A stretch of DNA of 64,000 nucleotides from Streptomyces sp. JB150 (GCF_011193355.1 NZ_CP049780.1:981280-1045279), one strand, 5' to 3'; shown: positions 39,257-47,876, numbered from the stretch's first letter. The notes: generated by a model not told the origin, from the letters alone. Translations and numbers: made by a program.

Positions 39257-40353
39257 GCGGGGTCTCCTTCCTGGCGGAGTTGGGCGGCGAGGGCGGCCCA
39301 GCCGGCGACCTTGGCGTCGGTGCCGACGAGGGGCTGGCCGGAGGGCAGGTGGACGACGTTGCCGCCGAGCTGCTGGGGGACGGCGTTCATGGCTTCGTTG
39401 ACGAAGCTGGGGATCGACGACGGGGCGGAGCCCTTGCGCATCCAGCGGGCGAGGCCCGCGCGGACGTCGTCGGGGTCGATGCCTTCGTCGAGGAGCTTCT
39501 TGATCTGCTTCGAGGTCTGGCCAATCACGTTCTGCGGCGGGCGCTTGTTCACGCGGCTCAGCCACTCGCCGACGATCGTCTGGGTGCTGACCGTCTCGGG
39601 TTCGGACTCGGGTGCGGCTGCTGCCGCTCCGACGAAGTCGGCATCGGTGACGACGACGAGCTCGGCTGGACCGTCTTCCTCAGCCACCCCCTTGGGACTG
39701 TGGCTGGGGACAGGGGTAGGGGCAGGGGCAGGGGAATGCGCGCGTGACGCGGGCGCATGCGCGCGCGTAGAGGCTTTCCGATCCCCCTTGGCAGGGGTAT
39801 CGGAGGGGGTTACCGAAGGGGTTCCGGAGGGGGTTCCTGATCCCCCTCCGGAGGGGGTCGGGCTGGGGTCGTGGAAGGCTTTGCGCAGGGTTTCGATGTG
39901 CTCCGATACCTGCTGCCGGATCGACACCCCGCGCGCCCCCGGCTCGTTGCTGAGTTCGTCGAGCGGGATGCGGTCGACTTCGGCGAGGAGGGCCCTCCGG
40001 AGCCGGCGCGAGGAGATCTCCATCGCGCCGGACACCATGGCGCCCATCACTTTGGGCTGCTTCCAGACGCCGTCGTTGCGGACGAAGGAGCGGATGAGGA
40101 GCTCTTCGGTGTCCTCGTCCATGACGATGAACCGGGTGTCCTCGAGGGCCTGGAGCCTCTTCTCCAGCTCGATGTGGGTGAGTTCGCGGGCCTTGCGGGA
40201 CCAGCGGCGGAGGGTGAGCGGCAGCAGCCCGGCGTGGTTCAGGTTGGGCTGCGAGATCAGGAACAGGTAGAGGCGCTGTTCCCTTTCGTCGAGCGTCAGG
40301 AAGTCGGAGTCCTCCCAGATGCTGGTGAGGATCCGGCCGTGGCCACGTGCCAT
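39253..40353 (-). CDS. Phage replication initiator with internal iterons
   Basis: 366 aa. The N-terminal winged-helix domain is MARGHGRILTSIWEDSDFLTLDEREQRLYLFLISQP ... NHAGLLPLTLRRWSRKA, typical of actinophage initiators. A Pro/Ser/Thr linker (TPSGGGSGTPSGTPS) is encoded by short repeats that look like an origin. The C-terminal part (TIVGEWLSRVNKRPPQNVIGQTSKQIKKLLDEGI) is a helicase-interacting type domain. Confidence 0.82.
   Translation of the reverse strand: MARGHGRILTSIWEDSDFLTLDEREQRLYLFLISQPNLNHAGLLPLTLRRWSRKARELTHIELEKRLQALEDTRFIVMDEDTEELLIRSFVRNDGVWKQPKVMGAMVSGAMEISSRRLRRALLAEVDRIPLDELSNEPGARGVSIRQQVSEHIETLRKAFHDPSPTPSGGGSGTPSGTPSVTPSDTPAKGDRKASTRAHAPASRAHSPAPAPTPVPSHSPKGVAEEDGPAELVVVTDADFVGAAAAAPESEPETVSTQTIVGEWLSRVNKRPPQNVIGQTSKQIKKLLDEGIDPDDVRAGLARWMRKGSAPSSIPSFVNEAMNAVPQQLGGNVVHLPSGQPLVGTDAKVAGWAALAAQLRQEGDPA
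39801..39860. repeat. Iteron-like repeats inside the initiator gene, candidate origin
   Basis: Four related units CGGAGGGGGTT (39801), CGAAGGGGTT (39814), CCGGAGGGGGTT (39824) and CCGGAGGGGGTC (39848) occur at about 12-bp spacing, with an inverted copy near 39840. They lie in the codons of the low-complexity linker, as in lambda O. Confidence 0.5.
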
Positions 40354-40407
40354 TGGGGTCTTCTTTCGGGTGCCGTGGGTCGGATGGGGTGGTTGGGGTG
40401 TTGCTGG

Positions 40408-40986
40408 TCAGGGCCGGTCGCGCGGCCGGCGGCCCGCGGTCACGAGGCGGGCGACGAGGACGGCCCGGCGGCGGGTCTGCGGCACCCCGTACTGCTCGGT
40501 GCGCAGGACGCCGGTGGCCACCGAGTAGCCCTCGTCTCGGAGGACTTCGGCGTAGGCCTCCCAGACGGGCAGGGCCTGCGGGACCTGTTCGAGGACGATT
40601 GCGTTGTAGCTGCACTCGAAGTCGCTGATCGCCCAGCGGAGCGGTTCGAGGACGAGCGCGGTGCGTTCGTCGGCGAACTCGCGCGGGTCGACGGTTTCCC
40701 CGGCGCCCATCCGCTTGACCGCGGTGACGAGCCGGTCGAGTTCGGCTCGGCCGCTTCCGCTACCGGCGATGGTGAAGGTCTGGCAGGGCGGCCCGGCCGC
40801 GAGGATCGTGCCGTCCGGAAGGTCCCGCGGCCCGTGCTTGCGAACGTTGGCGTGGATGGTGGCGAGGCCGGCGGCGCGGCGGGTGGCGACGGCGTTGGCG
40901 TCCCACTCGATACCGACCCCGCGCAGGCCCTCGTCCTCGGCGCCTTTGGTCAGGCCTCCGGGGCCCGCGAACAGTTCGACGATCAC
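40408..40986 (-). CDS. C5-cytosine DNA methyltransferase, truncated form
   Basis: 192 aa. Motif I ELFAGPGGL, motif IV GPPCQTF with the catalytic Cys, motif VI as EQVPQ (usual ENV) and motif VIII QTRRRAVLVA are present. The target recognition domain and motifs IX-X are missing; the frame stops after GRRPRDRP. GTG start after GGGGAGG, overlapping the WhiB stop. It might be inactive, or work with another protein that supplies the recognition part. Confidence 0.8.
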   Translation of the reverse strand: MIVELFAGPGGLTKGAEDEGLRGVGIEWDANAVATRRAAGLATIHANVRKHGPRDLPDGTILAAGPPCQTFTIAGSGSGRAELDRLVTAVKRMGAGETVDPREFADERTALVLEPLRWAISDFECSYNAIVLEQVPQALPVWEAYAEVLRDEGYSVATGVLRTEQYGVPQTRRRAVLVARLVTAGRRPRDRP

Positions 40987-41225
40987 GCTGCCTCCCCCAT
41001 CTGCCGAGCGGTCTTGCGCTGTTTGCGGCTGGCCCCACCCCAGATCCCGGCCACGGCGCCGACGGCGTCCTCGAGGGCCGCGGCGTGCGCCTGGCACTGG
41101 GTGCGGACGGGGCAGCGGCGGCAGATCTGCTTGGGGGTGGTGCCGGGGCCGGGCTCGGTCCACAGGTCGGGGTCGGCCTGGGCGCACAGGGCGGACGCCA
41201 TCCAGGCGTAGTCGGCGGCGCTCAC
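40983..41225 (-). CDS. WhiB-like Fe-S regulator
   Basis: 80 aa. The four cluster cysteines are Cys14, Cys35, Cys38 and Cys44 (C-x20-C-x2-C-x5-C), followed by GIWGG and a basic tail RKQRKTARQ. WhiB-like proteins bind a 4Fe-4S cluster and sigma factor. Phage versions such as that of TM4 can act on host whiB genes. Confidence 0.94.
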   Translation of the reverse strand: MSAADYAWMASALCAQADPDLWTEPGPGTTPKQICRRCPVRTQCQAHAAALEDAVGAVAGIWGGASRKQRKTARQMGEAA

Positions 41226-42052
41226 GCGGCGACCTCCAGTTCGGCCCGGCGGCGCGCGCGGACAACACTGCGCTTGTGGCAGCCGATCTCTCGGGCGATC
41301 TCCTCAGCCGTGGCGCCTTGGGAGGTGCGGCGGACGACCAGCTCCAGGTCGATGGCGGCCTTGTGGCGGCGCTGGTAGTCGATGCAGCCTTCCGTCTCCG
41401 GTTCGCAGTTCGGGTCGTCGATCGCGTCCCAAGCGAGGGGGCCGTGCCAGCCCTTGGCGCGGGCGACGTTGCGGGTGCGGGTGGTGAACTTGTTGGAGGG
41501 CGGCGGGCTGGTGACGAGCTGCGGGTAGATGGCGGCGATACGGTCGGCGAGGGCGCGGCGGATGGTGGGCTGTCGACCGTTGGCGATGGACATGATCCGG
41601 TTGGGTTCCGTGCCGGCGGCGGACGCGAGCGTGGCGTAGGAGTGGCCGAGCCAACTGAGGGCTTGGAGGCGCCGCATGCTGCCGGTGACGTCGATGTACT
41701 GTCCGCCGGCGCCCTTGGTGGGGGCCTTCACGGAGAGGATCTTCGCCTCGGTCTCGTGGCGGATCTTCTTGCGTGCCCCGTGGTAGATCGCGACGAGGTT
41801 GCTGAAGTGCACACCAGTCGCTTCGGTGAGGGTGTCCCAGCTCATGGTGCGGTGGAGTTCGATGAGGTGGGCTTGGGCGGCGGCGGGGCTGGTGAAGGGG
41901 CTGCGGCCGAGTTCGCGGTTGACGCGCAGCTGCTTCTGGTGGCGGTTACGGGCGGTGCGGCACGGCTGGCAGTGGCATCGGGCCCGGCGGCCGGGGCTGC
42001 CGTAGGCGCGCGCTGTGGTCCCGTGCGGCGGCAGGGGCTTGGGGGTGGTCAC
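41222..42052 (-). CDS. DNA-binding protein with C-terminal HTH
   Basis: 276 aa from a GTG overlapping the upstream stop. The N-terminus has HGTTARAYGSPGRRARCHCQPCRTARNR, a CxC-x2-C type site common in Streptomyces phages. The middle HRTMSWDTLTEATGVHFSNLVAIYHG and SWLGHSYATLASAAGTEPNRIMSIANG resemble HTH folds. The C-terminus ATAEEIAREIGCHKRSVVRARRR is a homeodomain-like HTH. Confidence 0.72.
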   Translation of the reverse strand: MTTPKPLPPHGTTARAYGSPGRRARCHCQPCRTARNRHQKQLRVNRELGRSPFTSPAAAQAHLIELHRTMSWDTLTEATGVHFSNLVAIYHGARKKIRHETEAKILSVKAPTKGAGGQYIDVTGSMRRLQALSWLGHSYATLASAAGTEPNRIMSIANGRQPTIRRALADRIAAIYPQLVTSPPPSNKFTTRTRNVARAKGWHGPLAWDAIDDPNCEPETEGCIDYQRRHKAAIDLELVVRRTSQGATAEEIAREIGCHKRSVVRARRRAELEVAA

Positions 42053-42261
42053 GGCTGCGGGTTCTCCTTCCGGCGGCTGGTGGGCAGGGCGTTGATGCGG
42101 CGGCAGGTGATGAGGTCGTCGACGCTGGTGCCGGGCTGGTTGTCGGGTGCGGCGGGGATGTGGGGGCGGCCGGTGACGGCGTGCCAGACGGCCCACACGC
42201 CGACCGCGAGCGCCCCGGCGGCGACGGCCAGCGGGTAGACGTAGCCGAGGTTGATCGTCAT
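42049..42261 (-). CDS. Small membrane protein (70 aa)
   Basis: One TM helix, YVYPLAVAAGALAVGVWAVW, then a polar tail ending in RRKENPQP. ATG overlaps the upstream stop by one base. Function unknown. Confidence 0.6.
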   Translation of the reverse strand: MTINLGYVYPLAVAAGALAVGVWAVWHAVTGRPHIPAAPDNQPGTSVDDLITCRRINALPTSRRKENPQP

Positions 42262-42629
42262 CAGGCCGCCTGCCTCCGGAAGCTGGCGGTGCCGGTCCAC
42301 TGCTTGCAGATCGAGCCGTGGACGGTGGCCCGCTTCGACCTGACGAACCCGGCCTCCTCGATGACCCCGGCGCGGGCGGCCCCGTTGAAGGCGGCTCCCC
42401 AGCGGGCGGGGTGGTCGGGTTCGTCGACGAGGCCTTCGGCGATGAGGTCGGCGGCCTGGAACGGGATGCCTCGGCGGGCCATGAGCTCTATCGCGGCCCG
42501 GCAGGCGGTGGCCCAGTCGGGCGGGGTGTTCGCCATGGCGCGGGCTATGCCGTCCTGCTTGGCGGCCTCGCCGGCGGCCGGGGACACGGTGCCCTCGGCG
42601 GCGATCGGGAACTGGAGCTGCTGCGTCAT
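42261..42629 (-). CDS. Winged-helix-like phage early protein (122 aa)
   Basis: The core WATACRAAIELMARRGIPFQAADLIAEGLVDEPDHPARWGAAFNGAARAGVIEEAGFVRSKRATVHG follows a winged-helix pattern. It is similar to early proteins near recombination genes in many phages. ATG overlaps the ASCH stop. Function unknown. Confidence 0.65.
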   Translation of the reverse strand: MTQQLQFPIAAEGTVSPAAGEAAKQDGIARAMANTPPDWATACRAAIELMARRGIPFQAADLIAEGLVDEPDHPARWGAAFNGAARAGVIEEAGFVRSKRATVHGSICKQWTGTASFRRQAA

Positions 42630-43024
42630 GACGCCACCGCCAGCAGCTGCTGCTCGACGGCAGCCAGCACGTCTCCGGTCGGCGTCCAGAAACCGAGCGC
42701 GCCCTTGGCGGGCACGGGCTCCTGCAGGGGGACGACGTCGGCGAGCTCCCAGTGGTAGAGGTTGGGCTGGGCCCAGTAGCTGCAGCAGACCTGGTTGTCG
42801 TTGTCGAAGTGGCAGCCGGTGATCGTGGCGACGGCGACGATCGCGGAGTACACGTCGAGGTGGTCGCCGTACACCTGGGCATTGCGGTCGGGCTGGGCTC
42901 CGGCGTGGATGAGGATTCGAGCGCCCTCGTGCTTGGCGGGGAGCTTCCACGACCGGTTCTCTACGCGCTTGGTCTGGTGGGCGATGGCGCCGGCCCAGGG
43001 CTGGCGGACGGTGAGTGCCTTCAT
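42626..43024 (-). CDS. ASCH-domain protein
   Basis: 132 aa. MKALTVRQPWAGAIAHQTKRVENRSW is the diagnostic start of phage ASCH proteins, followed by LIHAGAQP and LGFWTPTGDVLA. ASCH domains bind RNA or modified nucleosides. It lies between RecT and the winged-helix-like gene. Confidence 0.88.
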   Translation of the reverse strand: MKALTVRQPWAGAIAHQTKRVENRSWKLPAKHEGARILIHAGAQPDRNAQVYGDHLDVYSAIVAVATITGCHFDNDNQVCCSYWAQPNLYHWELADVVPLQEPVPAKGALGFWTPTGDVLAAVEQQLLAVAS

Positions 43025-43050
43025 GGCGTGGTTTCCTTGTCGGGTGATGG

Positions 43051-43077
43051 GCCGCCCCGCATAGCCCGCGGGGCGGC
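43051..43077 (-). terminator. Hairpin behind recT
   Basis: GCCGCCCCGC (43051-43060) pairs perfectly with GCGGGGCGGC (43068-43077) in the gap before the ASCH gene. Confidence 0.65.
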
Positions 43078-43092
43078 TCTGGCGTGTGCGGG

Positions 43093-43878
43093 CTAGTCGA
43101 CGAGTTCGCCCTCGATGGGGCCCTCGTCGTCGGTGGCGGGGTCGTACTGCTGCGGGGCCGGGAGCGGCGGCAGGGCGGCCTTGCTGGCGTCCGGCTGGGC
43201 GCCGGCGGCTTCGGCGGCGGCCTGGAGCGTGCGGAACTCGGCCGAGGTGGGCACGGTCTTCGCCAGCTCGCGCAGTACCGTCTTCTTCCACATGCGGTCC
43301 GGCCACTGGTTCCACGGCGAAGCCCCGGAGCGGGCGGTCTTGGAGACGGCCCGGACCTTCTCGATCTCGGCGCGGCTGCGGACGATGACGTCGGAGGTGG
43401 CGCCGTCCTTGAACACGGCGTAGGCGTAGGCGCCGACCATCTCGCCGCGGTCGCCGAACCAGTTCGCCTTGTGCTGCGGGCGCTCGGTGATACCGGGCTC
43501 CCAGACGAAGTCGTCGCTGGCGTACACGACCTGGGCGATGACGGTGGAGATGGCGCCGCTGCGGTACATCAGCTCGACGAGGCCGGTGTAGTCGGTGATG
43601 CCGGTGATCTCGTTGCCCATGGGGACGAGGTGGTAGGTGTCGCCGGGTTCCAGGCCGAGGCGGGCGCATTCGAGCATGGCGGCGAGGAAGGAGCCGGGGT
43701 TCCGCTGTGCGGCCTTGGCGAGGTCCGGGTTGCGGCGGAGGAGGCCGGTGGCGACGCGCACCCACTGGTCGGGCTTGACGTGGGAGGGGAGTACCTGGGC
43801 GAAGTCCTGGCGGTACTGCTGGACGAGTCCGCCGGGGCCGTCGTCGCGCTTTTCGATGGCGTTGCCGATCTGGCTCAT
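43093..43878 (-). CDS. recT: RecT-like single-strand annealing protein
   Basis: 261 aa. LPSHVKPDQWVRVATGLLRRNPDLAKAAQRNPGSFLAAMLECARLGLEPGDTYHLVPM and ITDYTGLVELMYRSGAI are hallmark RecT segments, with SPWNQWPDRMWKKTVLRELAKTVP near the C-terminus. It anneals single strands produced by the exonuclease encoded immediately upstream (ATGA overlap). Confidence 0.95.
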   Translation of the reverse strand: MSQIGNAIEKRDDGPGGLVQQYRQDFAQVLPSHVKPDQWVRVATGLLRRNPDLAKAAQRNPGSFLAAMLECARLGLEPGDTYHLVPMGNEITGITDYTGLVELMYRSGAISTVIAQVVYASDDFVWEPGITERPQHKANWFGDRGEMVGAYAYAVFKDGATSDVIVRSRAEIEKVRAVSKTARSGASPWNQWPDRMWKKTVLRELAKTVPTSAEFRTLQAAAEAAGAQPDASKAALPPLPAPQQYDPATDDEGPIEGELVD

Positions 43879-44828
43879 GCTGCGTCCTTGCTGCTGGTGT
43901 AGGGGTGGAGGGAGTGGGTGTGGCCGTCGCGGACGGTGCGGTAGGCGATGCGGCGGCCTTCGCAGACGGCGCGCTTGGCGTTGCCGATGAGGTCGAGGAC
44001 TTCGCCGCGGACCTGGGTGAGGTCGGCGGCGCTCGCGGCGACCGCGCGGTAGGCGGCGTCCCAGCGGGCGACGAGCTCGGCGGGGATCTCTACCTCGCGG
44101 TCCTCCAGCCCGTCGGCCTGGGCGCGGATCGTCTGGTAGGTGTCGGTCGCCCCGTCGATCGGCGGCCGGTTCCCGCGGCGGACGTCGTCGAGGAAACGTT
44201 CGGCGGCGTCGCGCAGGATGGTCGCGTCTGTCTCGTCGTAAGCGACGGTGTATTCGCGGTAGTCGTGGCCGGAGATCAGCACCGCGACATGGCAGACGTC
44301 CAGGCCGAGGGTGTCGAGCTGCCACTGGATCTGGCAGCGGTACCAGAGCGGCACCCCGTCTTCGGCGTCGGACGGGCCCCAGTCGTCGCCGGTTGGGGAC
44401 GTCTTCACCTCCAGCAGGCCGACCGCCTGCTCGGGGATCTCGAACTCGTTGGCCGGCTGCGGGTAGATGAGCCGGTCGGGGGTGGCGCGCTGCCACTTTC
44501 GGTCGCGGTGGCGCCAGGTTCCCGCGGGTGCGGCGAGGAGGCCGGGGTGCTCGTCCTCCCACTTCTGGGCGACGGCGTCCTCCAGGCGGTTGCCCCACTC
44601 GACGGCCGGGGTCATGTCGAACGGCGGGGTGGGCAGGCCGGCCTTCTTGTGCCACAGCGTGAACTTCGACATCCACGGGGAGAGGCCGATGACGGCGGCG
44701 ATCTCGGTGGCGGTGATGGTGAGGCCGGCGCGGGCCTCTTCCCAGGCCGCGGTGCCCGGGGTGAGGTGCCCGATCAGCACCCCTTCGGGCACGGGGTAGG
44801 GGTGGTCGGTGGTGTCTGTGAGGCTCAT
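43875..44828 (-). CDS. YqaJ-type viral recombinase exonuclease
   Basis: 317 aa. The order ITATEIAAVIGLSPWMSKFTLWHKKAG, VEWGNRLEDAVAQKW, ATPDRL, GLLEVKTSP and CQIQWQLDTLG matches the lambda-exonuclease/YqaJ fold with the catalytic D, E-x-K and Q. It digests one strand of DNA ends and supplies RecT. Confidence 0.94.
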   Translation of the reverse strand: MSLTDTTDHPYPVPEGVLIGHLTPGTAAWEEARAGLTITATEIAAVIGLSPWMSKFTLWHKKAGLPTPPFDMTPAVEWGNRLEDAVAQKWEDEHPGLLAAPAGTWRHRDRKWQRATPDRLIYPQPANEFEIPEQAVGLLEVKTSPTGDDWGPSDAEDGVPLWYRCQIQWQLDTLGLDVCHVAVLISGHDYREYTVAYDETDATILRDAAERFLDDVRRGNRPPIDGATDTYQTIRAQADGLEDREVEIPAELVARWDAAYRAVAASAADLTQVRGEVLDLIGNAKRAVCEGRRIAYRTVRDGHTHSLHPYTSSKDAA

Positions 44829-44857
44829 CGGACCTGCTTTCGGGTGTGCGAGGTGAG

Positions 44858-44896
44858 GGCCGCCGCCCCGGGACGGGGGGCCGCGGGGCGGCGGCC
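44858..44896 (-). terminator. 12-bp GC stem before the exonuclease gene
   Basis: GGCCGCCGCCCC (44858-44869) pairs perfectly with GGGGCGGCGGCC (44885-44896) between the clamp-like gene and the exonuclease gene. Confidence 0.7.
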
Positions 44897-44952
44897 TGGG
44901 TGCCGCGGAGCGCTGGGGGTGTCGCTCGACGCGGCCGATATGGGGTTGTGGA

Positions 44953-46137
44953 TCAGGCGGTGGCTTCGACGGATTGCGGCTTGACGGCCTTCCACTCGCC
45001 GGCCTCGGCGTCGAAGGAGACGAACGGGTTGTCGTCGACGCGGAAGCCGATCCCGGCGTTCTTCGCGTCGTTCAGGCTGCGGGCCAGGCGGACCGCCCAC
45101 TTGCGGGGCTCCTCCGCCATCTGCTTCGCGACGCGCGCCTCGTGTTCCTCGTCCCACTGCTTCGGGTTGAAGCCGGCCTCTTCGGCCATGCCCCACGCCC
45201 ATTCGCCGAGCTCGCCGGAGTCGAGCTGTTCGGCGGTGTCGTTGACGACCTGCTGGGCGGCCCTCGGGTCGACCTGGTGCAGGGCGTCGAGGAACCGGTA
45301 GGCCATCCAGTCCGAGACGCCGGAGCGGATGTGCGCGAGCCAGGCGTCGGGGTCCCCGTCGAAGTCGCACTGGTAGGCGTTCGACGTGGAGTTGAGGACG
45401 CCGCGGAGCAGGGTGGCGGCGGTCTCGCGGATGTCTCGGGTAGCTTCGAAGCGGGACGGTTCCGGCTGCGGCAGGCTGGCCATGTCGACGTTCGTGGCCC
45501 CGGCGGCGAGGGTCCAGAGCCACAGGTTGTGCGCGTCCTCGAACGTTTCCGCCTTGGCCGGACCGATGCCTCCCCCGTGGGTGGGCATCTGGGCGCCGAT
45601 GAAGTTCTCACCGAGGAGCAGGACGGCCTTGCGGTCGGCGGTGACGCGGACGCGGAGGCTCTGCTGGATGGCGGCCCACCGCGGCAGGAGGCCTGCGTTC
45701 AGGGCCGGGAACGGCTCGCCTTCGACGCTCTGTGCGGCGATGCCTCGCAGGAGGCCCCGCCAGTCCGGGAACTCCAGCGCGGTGTTGGTGGCCACGGTGA
45801 GGTCGGCGAGGGGTCCGTCGAAGACGAGCCGGTCCTTGGCGGCGCTGATGGTGATGTAGGCGGAGCCCTTCAGCGAGTCGACCCACTGGCGCAGGGAGGG
45901 TACGAAGTCGCCGGGGATGGTGCGGGCCCACGGTTCCTGGTTCTGGTCGCCGTCGGCGAGGCGGTAGCGGGCGGCCGCCAGGGTGTACCGGTCGGAGGCG
46001 ACGGCGTACAGGTACTGGCTGTCGACGTCGAGCCGGATGCCGTGCAGCGGTTCGACGTCTTCGTGCCCCATGTGGTCGGCTGTCTGGTCGAGTAGCAGCT
46101 TGAGCTGGTGGGCGTTGATGGTGACGGACAAGGTCAT
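44953..46137 (-). CDS. DnaN-like sliding-clamp homologue with extra C-terminal region
   Basis: 394 aa. VTINAHQLKLLLDQTADHMGHEDVEPLHGIRLDVDSQYLYAVASDRYTLAAARY has the clear pattern of a DNA polymerase III beta first domain; about 230 residues look clamp-like. The last ~150 residues (RFLDALHQVDPRAAQQVVNDT ... FRVDDNPFVSFDAEAGEWKAVKP) are not part of DnaN. Length and domain number fall short of a full three-domain clamp. AGGAG is right at the ATG, so the TTG two codons downstream (46131) may be the real start. Confidence 0.78.
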   Translation of the reverse strand: MTLSVTINAHQLKLLLDQTADHMGHEDVEPLHGIRLDVDSQYLYAVASDRYTLAAARYRLADGDQNQEPWARTIPGDFVPSLRQWVDSLKGSAYITISAAKDRLVFDGPLADLTVATNTALEFPDWRGLLRGIAAQSVEGEPFPALNAGLLPRWAAIQQSLRVRVTADRKAVLLLGENFIGAQMPTHGGGIGPAKAETFEDAHNLWLWTLAAGATNVDMASLPQPEPSRFEATRDIRETAATLLRGVLNSTSNAYQCDFDGDPDAWLAHIRSGVSDWMAYRFLDALHQVDPRAAQQVVNDTAEQLDSGELGEWAWGMAEEAGFNPKQWDEEHEARVAKQMAEEPRKWAVRLARSLNDAKNAGIGFRVDDNPFVSFDAEAGEWKAVKPQSVEATA

Positions 46138-46238
46138 CTCCTGTGGGATGCTGGTGGGGACCCCCGTCGGCTGGATCCCGGCGGGGTTCGTGCGTTGGGC
46201 GCCGGCCGGGCAGGTCAGGTCACCGCCCGGCCGGCGGG

Positions 46239-46418
46239 TCAGGTGGTGCCGTAAAACTCGTCGTCGATCTCGACGAGGCCGGCCTGGATGGACGCGATGA
46301 GGTCGGGGTCGGTGATCCAGGCGGGGACGCGGCGCGGGGTGATGCCGAGGCCGGACAGCAGGCCGGGCACGATCACCGGGTCGGCGGTGGTCGGCGTCGA
46401 CGGCAGGTCGAGGATCAT
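46239..46418 (-). CDS. Small hypothetical protein (59 aa)
   Basis: MILDLPSTPTTADPVIVPGLLSGLGITPRRVPAWITDPDLIASIQ..., ending EIDDEFYGTT. ATG overlaps the previous stop. No domain recognised. Confidence 0.6.
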   Translation of the reverse strand: MILDLPSTPTTADPVIVPGLLSGLGITPRRVPAWITDPDLIASIQAGLVEIDDEFYGTT

Positions 46419-46936
46419 GAGGTGGCCGCCTCGTCCTCGCGCTTCCACTGCTCCTCACGGTCGCGGAGCTGGCATTCGAGGTTGAAGGCGCCTTCGAAGT
46501 CGCGGTCCTCGCGGGCCATGGTGATCGTCTCGGCGTAGCTGCTGCGGATCTCGTTGCGCCTCGCCTTGATGGCCGGGCGCTCCAGCTCGGCGACGCGGGC
46601 ACGGGCGACGCTCCACCCGGCGTTGACTGCCCGCAGGTTCTCCTGCAGCTCGGCGATGTGGGCCCGTTGCTTGGCCATCGCCTCGCCGTCCTCGCGGTGC
46701 CAACGGACCAACTTCTCCCGCTCGGCCTCCAGGTCGGCCGCGTAGCTGATGACGTTTTCCAGGACGAGGCGCAGGTCGTCCTTCGTCATGCGGGCGTTGA
46801 GAGCGGCGCGGGCACGATCGAGCATGGTGCGGGGCTGTCCTCGGTCGTCGAGCGGCTGGGGCTGGTCGCCGGCCGGCACCGGCAGCGCACCCAGCGCGGC
46901 CACAGCCTCCGGAACCGAGGTGATCGAGTCGGTCAT
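46415..46936 (-). CDS. Coiled-coil early protein (173 aa)
   Basis: An acidic N-terminus, then a long helix: ISYAADLEAEREKLVRWHREDGEAMAKQRAHIAELQENLRAVNAGWSVARARVAELERPAIKARRNEIR. No catalytic motif. ATG overlaps the upstream stop. Possibly a structural or adaptor protein of the early complex. Confidence 0.65.
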   Translation of the reverse strand: MTDSITSVPEAVAALGALPVPAGDQPQPLDDRGQPRTMLDRARAALNARMTKDDLRLVLENVISYAADLEAEREKLVRWHREDGEAMAKQRAHIAELQENLRAVNAGWSVARARVAELERPAIKARRNEIRSSYAETITMAREDRDFEGAFNLECQLRDREEQWKREDEAATS

Positions 46937-47640
46937 GCCGCCACCGCCTCGGCCGGGGTGGCCAGCGCCTGCAGGCCGTACTTGCGGACCCGGTCGTAGC
47001 GGGCGATGCCCCACACGATCGCGTGGCAGGCCCACAGGAACCACCAGTCGAAGTCCTTGGTCGCGGAGAACCACTCCCAGGCGTCCTCGAAGCGGACGTC
47101 GGCCGTGTGCCGGTAGTCGAACTCCTTCGAGGGGTCGTTGTAGAACTCGAACTCCTCGACGGTGCGGTAGGCCTCGTCGGCGGTCGCGTACAGGCCGCCC
47201 TCGACGATGTCGTCCTTGATCGCCTGCCGGAACCGGTCGGCCTGGTCCGGCTTCACGTACTCCTGCTCGATCAGGTGGTTGGCCTGCTCCCAGATGAGCT
47301 TGACGAAGAGGTCTTCCTGGAAGTCCTTGACGCTCTCGCGGTCACTGGCCAACTTCTCCGACCAGTAGCCGGGGTTGATGTGGGTCGACCCGTCGCGCCA
47401 GATGCCGGACCGGAAGAACTCGAACATGTCCGTGGTGCGGCGGAAGACGTAGCTTTCGCCGTCGCCGGAGAAGACGAGCTGGCCGGGCGTCGTGATCAGA
47501 TCGAACCAGTACTGGCTGTATCCGGACGGGCGGCTGGCGAACCGCAGGTGCCGGTACAGGCCGTCCTCGTGCAGGACGATCAGGCGGTGGCCGGCGGTGT
47601 CCCGGGCGAACCGGGCCGCGATCTCCGGGTAGTCGGTCAT
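46933..47640 (-). CDS. Conserved phage protein of unknown function (235 aa)
   Basis: Trp/Phe-rich: FASRPSGYSQYWFDLITTPGQLVFSGDGESYVFRRTTDMFEFFRS is the conserved core, followed by KLIWEQANHLIEQEYVK and WFLWACHAIVWGIARYDRVRKYGLQ. It is a common early-region protein of actinophages. No function is known to me. Confidence 0.72.
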   Translation of the reverse strand: MTDYPEIAARFARDTAGHRLIVLHEDGLYRHLRFASRPSGYSQYWFDLITTPGQLVFSGDGESYVFRRTTDMFEFFRSGIWRDGSTHINPGYWSEKLASDRESVKDFQEDLFVKLIWEQANHLIEQEYVKPDQADRFRQAIKDDIVEGGLYATADEAYRTVEEFEFYNDPSKEFDYRHTADVRFEDAWEWFSATKDFDWWFLWACHAIVWGIARYDRVRKYGLQALATPAEAVAA

Positions 47641-47876
47641 CGGTTCGTCTCCTTGCGGGCGCGGCGGTTGTCGGCTTCGCGGGCAGCGACCCACTCCGCG
47701 AACCCCGGATAGTCGTCGTCTTTCGACAGCGGGGCCGTGGGGTGCAGGAGCTTCGCGTCGAGCCGGTAGACCAGCTGGTCCTTCGGGTCGGTCGCGCGGG
47801 CGGCGGCGGCCAGGAAGCAGGCCTCGGCCTCCACCACGGGCAGCCGGACGTCGAGGGCGTCGATGCGGCGGGTCAT
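47637..47876 (-). CDS. Small early protein (79 aa)
   Basis: RRIDALDVRLPVVEAEACFLAAAARATDPKDQLVYRLDAKLLHP then helical YPGFAEWVAAREADNRRARKE. ATG overlaps the upstream stop. Function unknown. Confidence 0.6.
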   Translation of the reverse strand: MTRRIDALDVRLPVVEAEACFLAAAARATDPKDQLVYRLDAKLLHPTAPLSKDDDYPGFAEWVAAREADNRRARKETNR

